Assembly: GCF_014926405.1 (NCBI RefSeq)
Contig: NZ_JACXXJ020000003.1
Location: 851,001-915,000 of the forward strand
DNA from: Agrobacterium vitis
GTDB lineage: Bacteria; Pseudomonadota; Alphaproteobacteria; Rhizobiales; Rhizobiaceae
DNA: 64,000 bases
Direction of reading: 5' to 3'
Shown here: positions 31,928 to 41,813 of the stretch, piece by piece
Layout: every line of letters begins with the position of its first letter
Position numbering within the stretch: the first letter of the stretch is position 1
The notes under the pieces: generated by a model
What the model was told of the DNA's origin: nothing
The model's input: the letters and a program-made list of their open reading frames with translations, nothing else
The model's database searches: none
Made by a program: the position numbers and the translations under genes

Positions 31928-32826
31928 CCTCGCACCTCATGACGTGTAGAGCGGACATAGACGAGCGATGCCAGAAGCACGAACACGGTCATGATCACCG
32001 ACACGGTCGCACCCTTGGCGAAGTCATATTGCCGGAAAGACAGGTCCCAGGCCCAATATTGCGCCACATTCGAGGCATTGGCCGGTCCGCCGGAGGTAAT
32101 GGCGGCAAACAGGTCAAATTGCTGCAAGGTAAAGATCAACCCCAGCGACACCAGCGCACCGATAGATGAACGCATCATCGGCAGGGTGATGGTAAAGAAC
32201 CGTTGCAACACGGTGGCGCCATCCAGTTGCGCCGCTTCATAGAGATCCTTGGGAATGCCTGATAGCCCGACCGACAGCAGGATCATGTTGAAGGACGTGC
32301 CAAGCCAGATATTGGCGATGATCACCGCCCACAGCGCATAGGCCGGATCGGACCGCCAGAAGATATTGGCGCTGATCAGCCCGGTTTCGCGCAGCATATA
32401 ATTGAACACGCCGAAATCGCCTGAGAGGATCCAGTTCCAGGTCGCGCCGACGACGAGGCCGGGCATGATCCAGGACACCAGGAACAGGCCGCGCAACCAG
32501 GAGGAACCGGGGAATCCCACCCCGAAAAACAGCGCCAGACCAAAGCCCAGAAGGAATTGCCCGGCAATCGACGCCACGACGAAAATCGCCGTATTGGTGA
32601 AAATAGGCAGGGTTTCCGGCTGCGCCATCAGGTCGATATAGTTCTGAAAGCCGACAAAGGGACGGGAAAAGGTTCCAAGGCTGAACATGTCAACCTCCTG
32701 AAAGCTCATCACAATATTATAGAGCAGCGGCAGACCCGACATGACCAGCAGAAAGGCCAGCGGCACCCCGGCAAGACCGAAGTCAAAGCCACGCCCATCG
32801 ACAATACTCGACATGATCCGTTTCAT
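31924..32826 (-). CDS. Carbohydrate ABC transporter permease (MalF/UgpA type)
   Basis: 300 residues with six membrane helices and the EAA loop DLYEAAQLDGATVLQRFFTI. Family members open the inner-membrane channel for a sugar from the periplasmic binding protein. ATG 32826 follows AAGAGGTCT; the open frame upstream to 32883 lacks similarity. 137 nt separate it from the binding-protein gene. Confidence 0.91.
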   Translation of the reverse strand: MKRIMSSIVDGRGFDFGLAGVPLAFLLVMSGLPLLYNIVMSFQEVDMFSLGTFSRPFVGFQNYIDLMAQPETLPIFTNTAIFVVASIAGQFLLGFGLALFFGVGFPGSSWLRGLFLVSWIMPGLVVGATWNWILSGDFGVFNYMLRETGLISANIFWRSDPAYALWAVIIANIWLGTSFNMILLSVGLSGIPKDLYEAAQLDGATVLQRFFTITLPMMRSSIGALVSLGLIFTLQQFDLFAAITSGGPANASNVAQYWAWDLSFRQYDFAKGATVSVIMTVFVLLASLVYVRSTRHEVRG

Positions 32827-32963
32827 GAGACCTCTTTCTCCATTCGGAGCGCCGTCCAGGGGCCACATTCTCACAGGAGACATGCAGCCCCGGCCGGGAG
32901 GAAAGGATAGTCATGCCACGCGCGTTGACGGCGCATGGCATAATCGCTGGGTGGTATTAGCGC

Positions 32964-34196
32964 TCAACCCAGGGCGGCCTTGATCTTCTTTTGCGCCTGG
33001 TCCAGCGCATCCTTGGGCGTCATCTGGCCGGTCAATGCCGCCTGGATCGCATCCTGGATAGCCTTGGAGATTTTCGGCCAGGCAGGATGTGGTCCGCGCG
33101 GTTTGGCATATTTCATCTGCTCGAGAAACACTTGCAGCGCCGCATCCTTCAAAGGCGAGCCCGAGGGAGGAATGGCGATGTCGGACCGGGCTGGCAGCTG
33201 TCCGAAATTCTTGAACATGTCCTTGTCCTGCGAGGCGAAGAATTCCAGGGCCTTGAAGGCTTCCGCCGGATGCTTGGTGCTGGAAAAGATCGCCCAGTTG
33301 AAATCACCCATGCCGGAAGACCGTTCAGCTCCTGCGCTTGGCACCGGAAGCAAGGCGACGCCCCAGTCGAACTTTGCCTCTTTCAGCATGCGGTCCAGCT
33401 CCCAGGGACCCGAAATCGCCATGGCGGCATTGCCGGAATTGAACGTGCCGGTCGAATCCCACTGGCCGCGCGTTAGCGTATCCGGCGAGGCCAGTTTTTC
33501 GGTCATGATGGTTTTCCAGGTCTCCAGCGCTTTTACCGCACCCGGAGCATTGATATGGTCATAGCCGCCGCCGCCCATCTGCGCCCAGGGCAGAAACTGG
33601 AACGTTCCCTCTTCGCTGGCCTTGGCGGAAAAAGCGAGGCCGTAGACGTTCTTGGCCGGGTCGTTCAGCTTGCGGGCAGCGGCCACAAGTTCGTCCCAGG
33701 TCTGCGGTGGCTTCAGTGGATCGAGACCCTTGGCCTTGAACATATCGCGGTTATAGTAGAGCGCGATGGTGTTGGTGGCTTTCGGCACGCCGAAATAGCG
33801 CTCCTTCCAGGTCACAGACGCAAGCGGCCCAGGAAAATAGTTCTGTGGCTTGATCACATCCGACTTGGCAATCATGTCGGTGAGATCGAGGAAGGCACCC
33901 CGCGAGGCAAACAGCGCATGTTCCGGATTGTCGACCGCGATAATGTCAGGTGCCTGTCCGGTTGAATAGGCGCGCATCGCTTCCGTCACGACATCGTCGA
34001 ACTGAAGGAGCCGATACTCGATCTTGATGCCATTATTGAGTGCGTTGAATTGCTTGACCAGATTGGGCGCAGGCTGGATATCCTTGTCGAGCGACCAGAG
34101 ATTGAGTGTCACGTCGTCCGCCCGGGCGGTCGATGTAAGCGGACAAGCCGCAGCAAGAGCCAGCACAGCGATCAAGGCACGTCTGTTGATGATCAT
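32964..34196 (-). CDS. Carbohydrate ABC transporter substrate-binding protein (CUT1 family)
   Basis: 410 residues. A Sec signal peptide ([20 protein letters not shown], cleavage near ARA-DD) precedes a family-1 solute-binding domain, with [26 protein letters not shown] and [11 protein letters not shown] as recognisable stretches. It captures an unidentified sugar or sugar derivative in the periplasm. The sugar-modifying enzymes just upstream (Gfo/Idh and TIM-barrel) suggest a polyol, inositol-like or keto-sugar ligand. Confidence 0.9.
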   Translation of the reverse strand: MIINRRALIAVLALAAACPLTSTARADDVTLNLWSLDKDIQPAPNLVKQFNALNNGIKIEYRLLQFDDVVTEAMRAYSTGQAPDIIAVDNPEHALFASRGAFLDLTDMIAKSDVIKPQNYFPGPLASVTWKERYFGVPKATNTIALYYNRDMFKAKGLDPLKPPQTWDELVAAARKLNDPAKNVYGLAFSAKASEEGTFQFLPWAQMGGGGYDHINAPGAVKALETWKTIMTEKLASPDTLTRGQWDSTGTFNSGNAAMAISGPWELDRMLKEAKFDWGVALLPVPSAGAERSSGMGDFNWAIFSSTKHPAEAFKALEFFASQDKDMFKNFGQLPARSDIAIPPSGSPLKDAALQVFLEQMKYAKPRGPHPAWPKISKAIQDAIQAALTGQMTPKDALDQAQKKIKAALG

Positions 34197-34271
34197 GGGT
34201 TTCCTCCTCCGTTTCTATCCCGTCCTCCAATCGCCCCGCACCTCCATACTGGGCGAAATCAAGGCCTTATT

Positions 34272-35210
34272 CTATTTCAGCGAGGGATCGCCTCCGCCAT
34301 AAGCCGCCATCTCGTCGATAAAATCGCCGCCACGCGCCTGTTTCAGATGGTTGAGGGCATGGACCTGACCGGTCATTTCCAGGGCATCGCGGTAGACGGG
34401 ATCATGCCAGCCTTCGATATCGATAGAGCCGCTATAGCCAGCCAGCCGTAATTCGCTGATAATATTGGTCCAATTGCTGTCGCCGAAGCCTGGTGTGCGC
34501 ATGAACACAAACGGCTCCTTGCCGAAAATGCCGTGTTCACGAATGACATCCCAGCGAATGGTGGCGTCCTTGCCATGCACGTGGAAGATCTTGGATGCCC
34601 ATTTGCGGATCTGCGGCAAGGGATCAATCAGATAGACCATCTGATGGCAGGGTTCCCATTCAAGGCCGATATTGTCATCAGGGGTTTCGTTGAACATCAA
34701 CTCCCAGGCGTCGGGGTTATGGGCGATGTTCCAGTCGCCGCTCTGCCAGTTGCCGTCCATGGCGCAGTTTTCAAAGGCGATGCGAATGCCCTTGTCGGCA
34801 GCGCGCTTGGCCAGTTCGCTCCAGATTTCGCGGTAACGTGACAGGCTGTCCGTCAATATCTTGCCCCGCAGCCGTCCGGTAAAGCCTGCAACGCAACTCG
34901 CACCGAAATGATGGGCATTATCGATACATTGCTTCCAACCCTCCAGCGTTTCGAGGTCGATGTCGGTTTCCTCAAGCGGATTGCCGAACATGCCGAGCGT
35001 CGAAATGGTGATGTCCCGGTCGCCGATGGCATCGACGCAGCGCTTGCCAAGTTCGGCAAGGTTCTGACCTTTGGTCGTCTGCCAGAAAAACGGCTCGAAA
35101 CTTTCGAAGCCGAGACCGGCGATTTCCCGGATGCGGGTGGCGGCATCGCCATTGTTGCCGCTGATCATGGTGCCGATACGAATGGATTTTGCAGGATTGC
35201 TCACAGTCAT
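34272..35210 (-). CDS. Sugar phosphate isomerase/epimerase (xylose isomerase-like TIM barrel)
   Basis: 312 residues of the AP-endonuclease-2/xylose-isomerase-like fold. Metal-ligand motifs are IAFENCAMDG (Glu), GLEWEPCHQM (Glu, His), FHVHGKD (His) and SIDIEGWHDP (Glu), in the order usual for IolE/IolI/UxaE-type enzymes. It probably isomerises, epimerises or dehydrates the imported sugar or its oxidised product made by the Gfo/Idh protein five nt upstream. Confidence 0.87.
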   Translation of the reverse strand: MTVSNPAKSIRIGTMISGNNGDAATRIREIAGLGFESFEPFFWQTTKGQNLAELGKRCVDAIGDRDITISTLGMFGNPLEETDIDLETLEGWKQCIDNAHHFGASCVAGFTGRLRGKILTDSLSRYREIWSELAKRAADKGIRIAFENCAMDGNWQSGDWNIAHNPDAWELMFNETPDDNIGLEWEPCHQMVYLIDPLPQIRKWASKIFHVHGKDATIRWDVIREHGIFGKEPFVFMRTPGFGDSNWTNIISELRLAGYSGSIDIEGWHDPVYRDALEMTGQVHALNHLKQARGGDFIDEMAAYGGGDPSLK

Positions 35211-35215
35211 GGTCC

Positions 35216-36256
35216 TTATAGCGAAGCTGAAATGTCGATACGCTTGCCGCTCTTGGCGCTTTCGATGGAGGCAAACACCATGGCAAGACTGTTGATATTG
35301 TCGAAACCGGCGGTCTCGGGCGGCTCGCCACCGGCAACTGCCGCAATGAAGCTTTCCAGCACGCTGGCATGGCCATGCGTCTCAGCGAGCGCGATGTCTT
35401 CGGAAACGTTTACGGTCGTATATCCACGCAACAGGCCGGGGTCTTCTGCGGCGATAGAGGCCTCAAACAGCTCTTCCCCGTCCCAGGTCAGCATGCCCTG
35501 GCTGCCGACCAGCCGCCATGCACTTTCCCAACTGGTCCTGCGCCCTTCAGCGCACCAGGAGCCGCGATAGGTGAAAACCACGTCGTCAGTGAACTCGAAG
35601 ATCGCATTGGCGCTGGCGCCATGGGCATACCAGGAGCCTTGCGGATTACGCTCCACACAATAGGCCGCCAGCGGCTGACGATTGGCAATGAAGCGCGCCG
35701 CATCGAAGGTGTGAATTGCCATGTCGAGCAGCAGGACATGCTCCATCTCATCCCGGAAACCACCAAAATGCGGTGCCAGGAAGAAATCGCAATGCACCGC
35801 CGTCAACTCGCCGATGGCACCGCTGTCCAGGAATTGCCGCATCCGGCGGACCCCTTGAATGAAGCGACGGTTCTGCACGACGGCGTGGATACGCCCGGTC
35901 TCAGTGGCCAGCTTAACCAGGGCCTTTGCCTCTTGCAGCGAATTGGCCATGGGCTTTTCGCTGAGCACGTGGCATCCGGCTTTCAGCGCGGTGGAGACGA
36001 TATCGAAGCGGGCAGCCGGGATGACGACATCGAAGACCAGATCGGCTGCCGTCCGCTCGACAACATCGGCAAGGCTATTGCCCGTCACAGCACCTTCCAG
36101 GCCGAATTCCTCTGCAAGGGACTCGGCTGCCGAAACGTTGACATCAACGAGCCCGACAACGGAAATCCGCTCGGCAAGCGAGGGCGTGTCGGCAATGGCC
36201 CGAAGCCAGCCTTTGGCCATAGCTCCGCACCCGCATAAAACGGCTTTGAATTGCAA
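35216..36256 (-). CDS. Gfo/Idh/MocA-family oxidoreductase
   Basis: 346 residues from TTG 36256. The Rossmann motif is AVLCGCGAMAKGWL and the cofactor/catalytic motif HVLSEKPMANS holds the conserved EKP lysine; MAIHTFDAAR carries the His of the active site. These NAD(P)-dependent enzymes oxidise cyclitols or sugars. The TTG start is chosen because GGGAGGA sits exactly 5 nt before it, while ATG 36301 has no ribosome site; similarity also begins at about FKAVLCG. It is the first gene of the carbohydrate operon. Confidence 0.87.
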   Translation of the reverse strand: MQFKAVLCGCGAMAKGWLRAIADTPSLAERISVVGLVDVNVSAAESLAEEFGLEGAVTGNSLADVVERTAADLVFDVVIPAARFDIVSTALKAGCHVLSEKPMANSLQEAKALVKLATETGRIHAVVQNRRFIQGVRRMRQFLDSGAIGELTAVHCDFFLAPHFGGFRDEMEHVLLLDMAIHTFDAARFIANRQPLAAYCVERNPQGSWYAHGASANAIFEFTDDVVFTYRGSWCAEGRRTSWESAWRLVGSQGMLTWDGEELFEASIAAEDPGLLRGYTTVNVSEDIALAETHGHASVLESFIAAVAGGEPPETAGFDNINSLAMVFASIESAKSGKRIDISASL

Positions 36257-36267
36257 GATATCCTCCC
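36251..36267 (-). promoter_or_regulatory. Ribosome binding site that decides a TTG start
   Basis: On the minus strand GGGAGGA (36267-36261) is followed by TATC and TTG at 36256, an excellent Shine-Dalgarno match with good spacing. It supports initiation of the Gfo/Idh gene at TTG and not at the upstream ATG 36301. A TTG start would keep expression of the oxidoreductase moderate. Confidence 0.6.
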
Positions 36268-36389
36268 TTGCATCCCATCCGGTCGCTATCGCGCCAGACA
36301 TGGTTTCAGTTTCCGGTTTTCGATAGGTCGAAGCAGCAAACGCTCTTCCTACAGCCTCAGCCGCGCAAACTCCTCTTTGCATCGACTTC

Positions 36390-36403
36390 CGTAAACGTTT
36401 ACG
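36390..36403. promoter_or_regulatory. LacI-type operator
   Basis: CGTAAACGTTTACG is a perfect 14-bp palindrome with the central CG step of LacI/GalR-family operators. It lies between the carbohydrate operon (start 36256) and the divergent LacI gene (36716), at a position suited to repress the operon promoter. The most probable ligand is the regulator encoded next door. Confidence 0.8.
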
Positions 36404-36567
36404 ATACTAATCGTGGTTTTCGTCTCATGTCAATACGCGACGCCGTTATTGCACTCGGCAGCACGATAAACCGCGCCAAGTTCAAGGGAAAAACCGATTC
36501 CTGCTTGCGAAATTTTGCAGTACACCGGACAAGGCAGAGCATGGAATTTACAACCGGCCTGCTCATC

Positions 36568-36632
36568 TTAGAGCATGTCGCGCAAAAGTGTGCAGCGGTT
36601 TTGCGGTAACGGCATGCGTAAAAACAAAAACT
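36568..36632. repeat. Dispersed rhizobial intergenic repeat fragment
   Basis: The stretch beginning TTAGAGCATGTCGCGCAAAA and continuing through GTTTTGCGGTAACGGCATGC resembles a sequence scattered between genes in Rhizobiaceae genomes. It contains GCGCAAAA facing TTTTGCGG. The open frame read across it on the minus strand (36399-36668) is therefore not a gene. Recognition is from memory. Confidence 0.5.
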
Positions 36633-36674
36633 TAAAGCGTGTTGCTTGAGGCTGATAAGCCGCAACACGCTTTA
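36633..36674 (+). repeat. Long near-perfect hairpin in front of the LacI gene
   Basis: A 13-bp perfect stem TAAAGCGTGTTGC (36633-36645) with GCAACACGCTTTA (36662-36674) continues, after a TTGA bulge, as GGCT (36650-36653) with AGCC (36658-36661) around loop GATA. It adjoins the dispersed repeat and is 41 nt from the LacI ATG. It can form an RNA hairpin or cruciform; it could insulate the regulator from read-through or act as a leader structure. Confidence 0.65.
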
Positions 36675-36715
36675 GCGCCTTTTGGTGAGGTCGCTTCAGG
36701 GAGAAAGTATCTGGC

Positions 36716-37753
36716 ATGAAGGGCATACATCAGCTTGCAAAACATCTCGACATCTCCATCGGGACCGTGTCGCGCGCGCTGAATGGACGCCCCGACGTCA
36801 ACGCGGAAACGCGACGGCGGGTGCTGGAGGCCGCTGAGGAACTGGGCTATGTCGCCAATCAATCGGGCCGCAGCCTGCGCAAAGGGACAACCAATGTCAT
36901 CGGACTGATGATCGAATCCGGCAAGGATAATGTCGACAACAGCGACAACTTCTTTTTCGGTGTCATGGACGGTTTGCAAACGGTGTTTGCCCGCCACAAT
37001 CTCGATCTCGTCCTGCTCCCCTGCCCCGCCGACGAAGACCCGCTGGAGTATCTACAGCGCATGGTGGCCCGCCGCCTGGTCGATGCGATGATCATTTCCG
37101 CCACCCAGCGGATCGACAAGCGCATCGATCTGCTGATCAAAACCAAAATACCCTTTGTAAGCCTGGGGCGCAGCACATCCGGCGGCAGCCATACCTGGAT
37201 CGACCTGGATTTTGCCGGTGTCGCGGATTCCGCCGTGGATCGGCTGGTGTCGAAAGGTCATCGGCGCATCGCCATCGCCGCCCCCTGCACCGATATCAAC
37301 CTCGGCACCGTGTTTACCGACGCCTATCAGGCCGCGCTGGAGCGCAATGGCCTGACCTTCGATCCGGCCTTGGTCCTGCGGGCCAAGTCCAGCGAAAGCG
37401 GCGGCTATAGCGTGGGCAGCGAACTGCTGGCGCTCGATCCGCGCCCGACCGCCATCATCCTGATTTACGAACTCATGGCGATCGGCCTCTACCGGCGGCT
37501 GACAGAAGCCGGTGTCATCCCCGGCCGGGACATGGCCGTTATCGGGTTTCGTGAAGCGCCCCGTGCCCGGTTTCTGCAACCCGCACTGACCTGCTACCGC
37601 CTTTCCCTGGAGGATCTTGGGGTGGAACTGGCCGAAACCTTGCTCGCCTCAATGCCGGATTATGCGGAAACGTACAGAACCCATGCCCGTAATCGCCTCT
37701 GGCCGCTAGAACTGGTGCCGGGCGAAAGCGATGCCTTCGACCTGCTGACATAG
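36716..37753 (+). CDS. LacI-family transcriptional regulator of the carbohydrate operon
   Basis: 345 residues. The N-terminal HTH and hinge helix (IHQLAKHLDISIGTVSRALN, RRRVLEAAEELGYVANQSGR) are followed by a periplasmic-binding-like effector domain. Divergent from the Gfo/Idh operon, with a LacI operator in between, so it most probably represses that operon until the sugar or its product binds. The effector is unknown. Confidence 0.92.
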   Translation: MKGIHQLAKHLDISIGTVSRALNGRPDVNAETRRRVLEAAEELGYVANQSGRSLRKGTTNVIGLMIESGKDNVDNSDNFFFGVMDGLQTVFARHNLDLVLLPCPADEDPLEYLQRMVARRLVDAMIISATQRIDKRIDLLIKTKIPFVSLGRSTSGGSHTWIDLDFAGVADSAVDRLVSKGHRRIAIAAPCTDINLGTVFTDAYQAALERNGLTFDPALVLRAKSSESGGYSVGSELLALDPRPTAIILIYELMAIGLYRRLTEAGVIPGRDMAVIGFREAPRARFLQPALTCYRLSLEDLGVELAETLLASMPDYAETYRTHARNRLWPLELVPGESDAFDLLT

Positions 37754-37889
37754 ACCTGCCATAAGACTGTGCCTTGAGATCATCCTTGACCGTGCCGCAA
37801 AAATCCTCCCCGCCTCGCTGGAATTACGCTTGAAATTGCTAAGTTAGCAGCGGCCAGGGGCATGTTCTCTCTCGAATTGGCCTTGGCCG

Positions 37890-37917
37890 TTGACATACTC
37901 TACAACCTCAATAGATT
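37890..37917 (+). promoter_or_regulatory. Sigma-70 promoter candidate of the sulfate importer
   Basis: TTGACA (37890-37895) is followed after 16 nt by TAGATT (37912-37917), a fair -10. It is about 30 nt before the sbp ATG. The 190-bp gap after the LacI gene holds no further recognisable site by eye. Confidence 0.4.
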
Positions 37918-37946
37918 TTAAAGTCTTAGGGGTTAAGGAGATCGCA

Positions 37947-38963
37947 ATGTCCCGTTTTCGTACTGTGAAGATCATTGCCACGCTGGCGATAGCCGCAAGC
38001 CTCGCCATGCCCGCTGTTGCGGCCAATGTGACACTGCTGAACGTCAGCTACGACCCGACGCGCGAGTTGTACAAGGATTTCAATCCAGCCTTCGCCGCCT
38101 ATTGGAAGCAGAAAACCGGCGATAGCGTTTCTGTGAGAATGTCGCATGGCGGTTCGGGCGCTCAGGCCCGCTCGGTGATCGACGGTCTTGAGGCCGATGT
38201 CGTGACACTGGCATTGGAAGCGGATATTTCCGCCATCGCCGAAAAGACCGGCAAGATCCCCGCCGACTGGAAAACCAAACTGCCAAGCAGCAGTTCACCC
38301 TATACATCCACCATCGTCTTTCTGGTGCGCAAGGGCAATCCGAAAGGCATCAAGGACTGGGCCGACCTCACCAAGGACGGGATCGAAGTGATCACTCCCA
38401 ATCCGAAAACCTCGGGCGGTGCCCGCTGGAACGTACTTGCCGCCTGGGGCTGGGCACTGAAGGCCAATAATGGTGATCAGCAGAAGGCCAAGGAATACCT
38501 GAGCGCCCTGTTCAAGCATGTGCCAGTGCTGGATACCGGTGCGCGCGGCTCCACCACCACCTTCGTGCAGCGTGGCATCGGCGATGTTCTGCTTGCTTGG
38601 GAGAACGAAGCCTTCCTGTCGATTGATGAACTCGGCCCTGACAAATTCGACATCATCGTACCGTCCGTTTCGGTCAAGGCGGAGCCGCCGGTCGCCGTCG
38701 TCGAGGGTAATGCCAAAGCCCATGGGACCGAAGAAGTCGCCAAGGCCTATCTCGATTATCTCTATTCCGACGCCGGGCAGAAAATCGCTGCCAAGCATTA
38801 CTATCGCCCTGCAAAGCCGGAACTGGCAGATCCTGCCGACTTGAAGCGGTTCCCGTCGGTTGATCTCGTCACCATCGAGGATTTCGGTGGCTGGGCAAAA
38901 GTGCAGCCGCAATTCTTCGCTGATGGCGGCCTGTTCGATCAGATCTATCAGCCCGGAAAGTAA
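37947..38963 (+). CDS. sbp: Sulfate ABC transporter substrate-binding protein
   Basis: 338 residues with a Sec signal peptide ([15 protein letters not shown]) and the sulfate/thiosulfate-binding family pattern: [28 protein letters not shown] and [11 protein letters not shown], which shape the anion pocket. It binds sulfate in the periplasm for the CysTWA importer. ATG 37947 has AAGGAG upstream; the in-frame codon at 37890 is not a likely start. First of four co-directional genes. Confidence 0.94.
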   Translation: MSRFRTVKIIATLAIAASLAMPAVAANVTLLNVSYDPTRELYKDFNPAFAAYWKQKTGDSVSVRMSHGGSGAQARSVIDGLEADVVTLALEADISAIAEKTGKIPADWKTKLPSSSSPYTSTIVFLVRKGNPKGIKDWADLTKDGIEVITPNPKTSGGARWNVLAAWGWALKANNGDQQKAKEYLSALFKHVPVLDTGARGSTTTFVQRGIGDVLLAWENEAFLSIDELGPDKFDIIVPSVSVKAEPPVAVVEGNAKAHGTEEVAKAYLDYLYSDAGQKIAAKHYYRPAKPELADPADLKRFPSVDLVTIEDFGGWAKVQPQFFADGGLFDQIYQPGK

Positions 38964-38990
38964 GACTGCTCAGAAAGTAAGAAAATCAGA

Positions 38991-39848
38991 ATGGCCCATA
39001 GTCCTGTTCAAGGCAGGTGGCAATTCCGTCAGCCGAGCGTTCTTCCCGGATTTGGGTTGACGTTCGGCTTTACGGTGTTTTACCTCGCCCTCATCGTTCT
39101 CATTCCCTTGTCCGGTCTGGTCTGGCGTTCCGCCGAATTGGGCTGGACGGATTTCTGGCATATCGCGTCCGACAGGCGGACGCTTGAGGCCCTGAAAGTC
39201 AGCTTCGGCTCGGCCATCCTGGCGGCGATGCTCAATGTCGTGTTCGGCGTATTGGTCGCCTGGGTGCTGGTGCGCTACAATTTCTGGGGACGGCGGATCA
39301 TCGACGCGATGGTCGATCTGCCCTTTGCGCTGCCGACTGCCGTTGCCGGTATCGCCCTTGCCTCACTCTACGCGCCAAACGGCTGGATCGGCTCGCTTCT
39401 TGCACCGCTTGGCCTGAAAGTCGCCTATACCCAGGCTGGCATCGTCGTTGCCATGGTGTTTATCGGTCTGCCCTTCGTGGTGCGCACCGTGCAGCCGGTC
39501 ATGGAGGAAATCGACCGCGACGTAGAGGAGGCCGCCGCCACGCTGGGCGCCAGTCGCTTCGCAACGATTTTCAAAGTGCTGCTACCAGGCCTGGCGCCGG
39601 CTATTTTGACTGGGTTTGCCCTTGCACTGGCGCGTGGGGTCGGGGAATATGGATCAGTGATTTTCGTTGCCGGCAATGTCCCCTATGTCTCGGAAATCGC
39701 ACCACTTCTCATCGTCATCCGGCTGGAGGAGTTCAACTATGCGGGCGCAACCGCCGTCGGTGCGGTGATGCTGGCGATTTCCTTTGCCATGCTTCTGTTG
39801 ATCAATCTCATTCAGGCTGCAAGCCGGAGAAAATATGGCAATGACTGA
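38991..39848 (+). CDS. cysT: Sulfate ABC transporter permease CysT
   Basis: 285 residues, six membrane segments, with the EAA loop [20 protein letters not shown] and the conserved [18 protein letters not shown] stretch of CysT/CysU proteins. It pairs with CysW in the inner membrane. It begins 27 nt after sbp and overlaps cysW by 14 nt. Confidence 0.94.
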   Translation: MAHSPVQGRWQFRQPSVLPGFGLTFGFTVFYLALIVLIPLSGLVWRSAELGWTDFWHIASDRRTLEALKVSFGSAILAAMLNVVFGVLVAWVLVRYNFWGRRIIDAMVDLPFALPTAVAGIALASLYAPNGWIGSLLAPLGLKVAYTQAGIVVAMVFIGLPFVVRTVQPVMEEIDRDVEEAAATLGASRFATIFKVLLPGLAPAILTGFALALARGVGEYGSVIFVAGNVPYVSEIAPLLIVIRLEEFNYAGATAVGAVMLAISFAMLLLINLIQAASRRKYGND

Positions 39849-40704
39849 CCGCCGCTCCCCTACCTTTCATCGAGCGACGACCGAAACGCCCGTCGTCCAA
39901 TGTCTGCTCATCCTCGTCTCGCTGCTGTTTCTGTTGCTATTTCTGGTGCTCCCGCTGGTGGCGGTATTTTCCGAGGCATTCCGCAATGGCGCCAGCGCCT
40001 GGCTGGAAGCGCTTGTCGAACCAGACGCCCTCTCGGCCATGCGGTTAACGTTGCTGGTTGCGGTAATCGCCGTTCCCGCCAACGTGATCTTCGGGGTCGC
40101 GGCCGCGTGGGCGATTGCGAAATTCGAATTTCGCGGCAAGGCCTTTCTGATCACCCTGATCGATCTGCCGTTTTCGGTATCGCCGGTGATTTCCGGTCTG
40201 GTCTATGTGCTGCTGTTCGGCTCCAACAGCCTGCTTGGTCCCTGGCTGCGCACGCATGGCGTCGAGATCCTGTTTGCCGTACCGGGCATCGTGCTGGCGA
40301 CGATTTTCGTCACCTTCCCTTTCGTGGCACGCGAGTTGATCCCGGTCATGCAGGAACAAGGCACTGGTGATGAAGAGGCGGCGATCAGCCTCGGCGCCAG
40401 TGGCTGGCAGACTTTCTGGCGGGTTACTCTGCCGAATATTCGCTGGGGGCTGCTCTATGGCGTGCTGCTCTGCAATGCCCGGGCCATGGGCGAATTCGGA
40501 GCTGTTTCGGTCGTATCAGGCCATATCCGGGGCGTGACCAACACCATGCCGCTGCATATCGAAATTCTCTATAACGAATATAACTTCGCCGCCGCCTTCG
40601 CGGTCGCTTCACTGCTGGCAGGGCTGGCATTGGTCACCCTCGTCCTCAAGACAACCATTGAACTACGCTATGCCGACCAATTGTCGGCTGCCCGTGGGCA
40701 CTGA
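39835..40704 (+). CDS. cysW: Sulfate ABC transporter permease CysW
   Basis: 289 residues, six membrane segments, with [19 protein letters not shown] and the EAA loop [19 protein letters not shown], both standard for CysW. A second in-frame ATG at 39841 is possible. The end of the protein has [10 protein letters not shown], as in other CysW proteins. cysA follows after 14 nt. Confidence 0.94.
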   Translation: MAMTDRRSPTFHRATTETPVVQCLLILVSLLFLLLFLVLPLVAVFSEAFRNGASAWLEALVEPDALSAMRLTLLVAVIAVPANVIFGVAAAWAIAKFEFRGKAFLITLIDLPFSVSPVISGLVYVLLFGSNSLLGPWLRTHGVEILFAVPGIVLATIFVTFPFVARELIPVMQEQGTGDEEAAISLGASGWQTFWRVTLPNIRWGLLYGVLLCNARAMGEFGAVSVVSGHIRGVTNTMPLHIEILYNEYNFAAAFAVASLLAGLALVTLVLKTTIELRYADQLSAARGH

Positions 40705-40718
40705 TCGGGAATTCGCTC

Positions 40719-41756
40719 ATGGAACTGAATATTCGCAATATCCGCAAGGACTTCAACGCGACCGCCGCCCTCCACGAACTGTCGCTGGACATCCGCTCCG
40801 GCGAGCTGATCGCGCTTGTCGGTCCCTCCGGTTCGGGAAAAACCACCTTGCTGCGGCTGATCGCCGGGCTTGAGCGGCCAAGCGCCGGGCAGATTTTCTT
40901 CGGCGACGATGATGCCTCGCGCAAGACCGTGCAGGAAAGGCAAGTCGGCTTCGTGTTCCAGCACTATGCGCTGTTCAAGCATATGACCGTGCTGGAAAAT
41001 GTCGGCTTCGGCCTCACCGTTCGGCCCAAGGCATCGCGTCCGCCCAAGGCGGAAATTCGCAAACGCGCCTTGGAGCTGCTTGATTTCGTGCAGCTGTCGG
41101 GCCTTGAAAAGCGCTATCCCGCCCAACTTTCCGGTGGTCAGCGTCAGCGCGTCGCGCTGGCCCGCGCCATGGCAATCGAGCCAAAGGTGCTGCTGCTGGA
41201 CGAACCTTTCGGCGCCCTCGACGCCCAGGTCCGCAAGGATTTGCGCCGCTGGCTGCGGGAGATTCATGACCGCACCGGCCATACCACCGTGTTCGTCACC
41301 CACGACCAGGAAGAGGCGCTGGAGCTTGCCGACCGGGTGGTGGTGATGAGCCAGGGCCGCATCGAGCAGGTCGGCACCGCCGACGACGTCTATGACAATC
41401 CGGCGGCCCCCTTCGTTCACCGTTTCATCGGTGAATCCTCGGCGCTGCCGGTGCGCATCGAATCCGGCGAGATCTGGCTTGATGACCGGCCGACCGGGCT
41501 TAAATCCGAAGGCAACGGCAATGCCACCCTGTTCTTCCGACCGCAGGAAGTCGAGATTGTCGATGGGTGTGGCGGCTGCTTTGCCGGAACGGTGATCAGC
41601 AGCCGAAGACTGTCGGGAACCCGCCGTCTGGAACTGGAGCTTGGCGGCGCACGGCATCTGGCGGAAATCGACGTTCCCGTCGATCATCCCGCCGCCACCC
41701 GAACCGGGATATCCTTCCGCCCCAAACGCTGGAAAGTCTATCCGGCAAGCGCCTGA
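40719..41756 (+). CDS. cysA: Sulfate/thiosulfate ABC transporter ATP-binding protein CysA
   Basis: 345 residues. Walker A GPSGSGKTT, Q-loop FQHYALFKH, signature LSGGQRQRVALARAMA and Walker B VLLLDEPFGALDAQVRK are all present; after the ATPase domain comes a CysA-type TOBE domain (FFRPQEVEI). It powers uptake of sulfate and completes the importer; no cysP is present. A strong hairpin lies just downstream. Confidence 0.94.
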   Translation: MELNIRNIRKDFNATAALHELSLDIRSGELIALVGPSGSGKTTLLRLIAGLERPSAGQIFFGDDDASRKTVQERQVGFVFQHYALFKHMTVLENVGFGLTVRPKASRPPKAEIRKRALELLDFVQLSGLEKRYPAQLSGGQRQRVALARAMAIEPKVLLLDEPFGALDAQVRKDLRRWLREIHDRTGHTTVFVTHDQEEALELADRVVVMSQGRIEQVGTADDVYDNPAAPFVHRFIGESSALPVRIESGEIWLDDRPTGLKSEGNGNATLFFRPQEVEIVDGCGGCFAGTVISSRRLSGTRRLELELGGARHLAEIDVPVDHPAATRTGISFRPKRWKVYPASA

Positions 41757-41774
41757 CCCAGGCGTCACAAGGCA

Positions 41775-41813
41775 CCAGCATCGTGCGGCAAACTGGAAAC
41801 CGCACGATGCTGG
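41775..41813 (+). terminator. 14-bp stem hairpin after cysA
   Basis: CCAGCATCGTGCGG (41775-41788) pairs perfectly with CCGCACGATGCTGG (41800-41813) around an 11-nt loop, 18 nt past the cysA stop. A short T-run (GTTT) follows a few bases later. It is the likely end of the sbp-cysTWA transcript. Confidence 0.65.

Noticed and set aside
36399..36668. 89-codon minus-strand open frame upstream of the LacI gene
   Set aside because: It is read across a dispersed repeat and a hairpin, and covers the LacI operator region.
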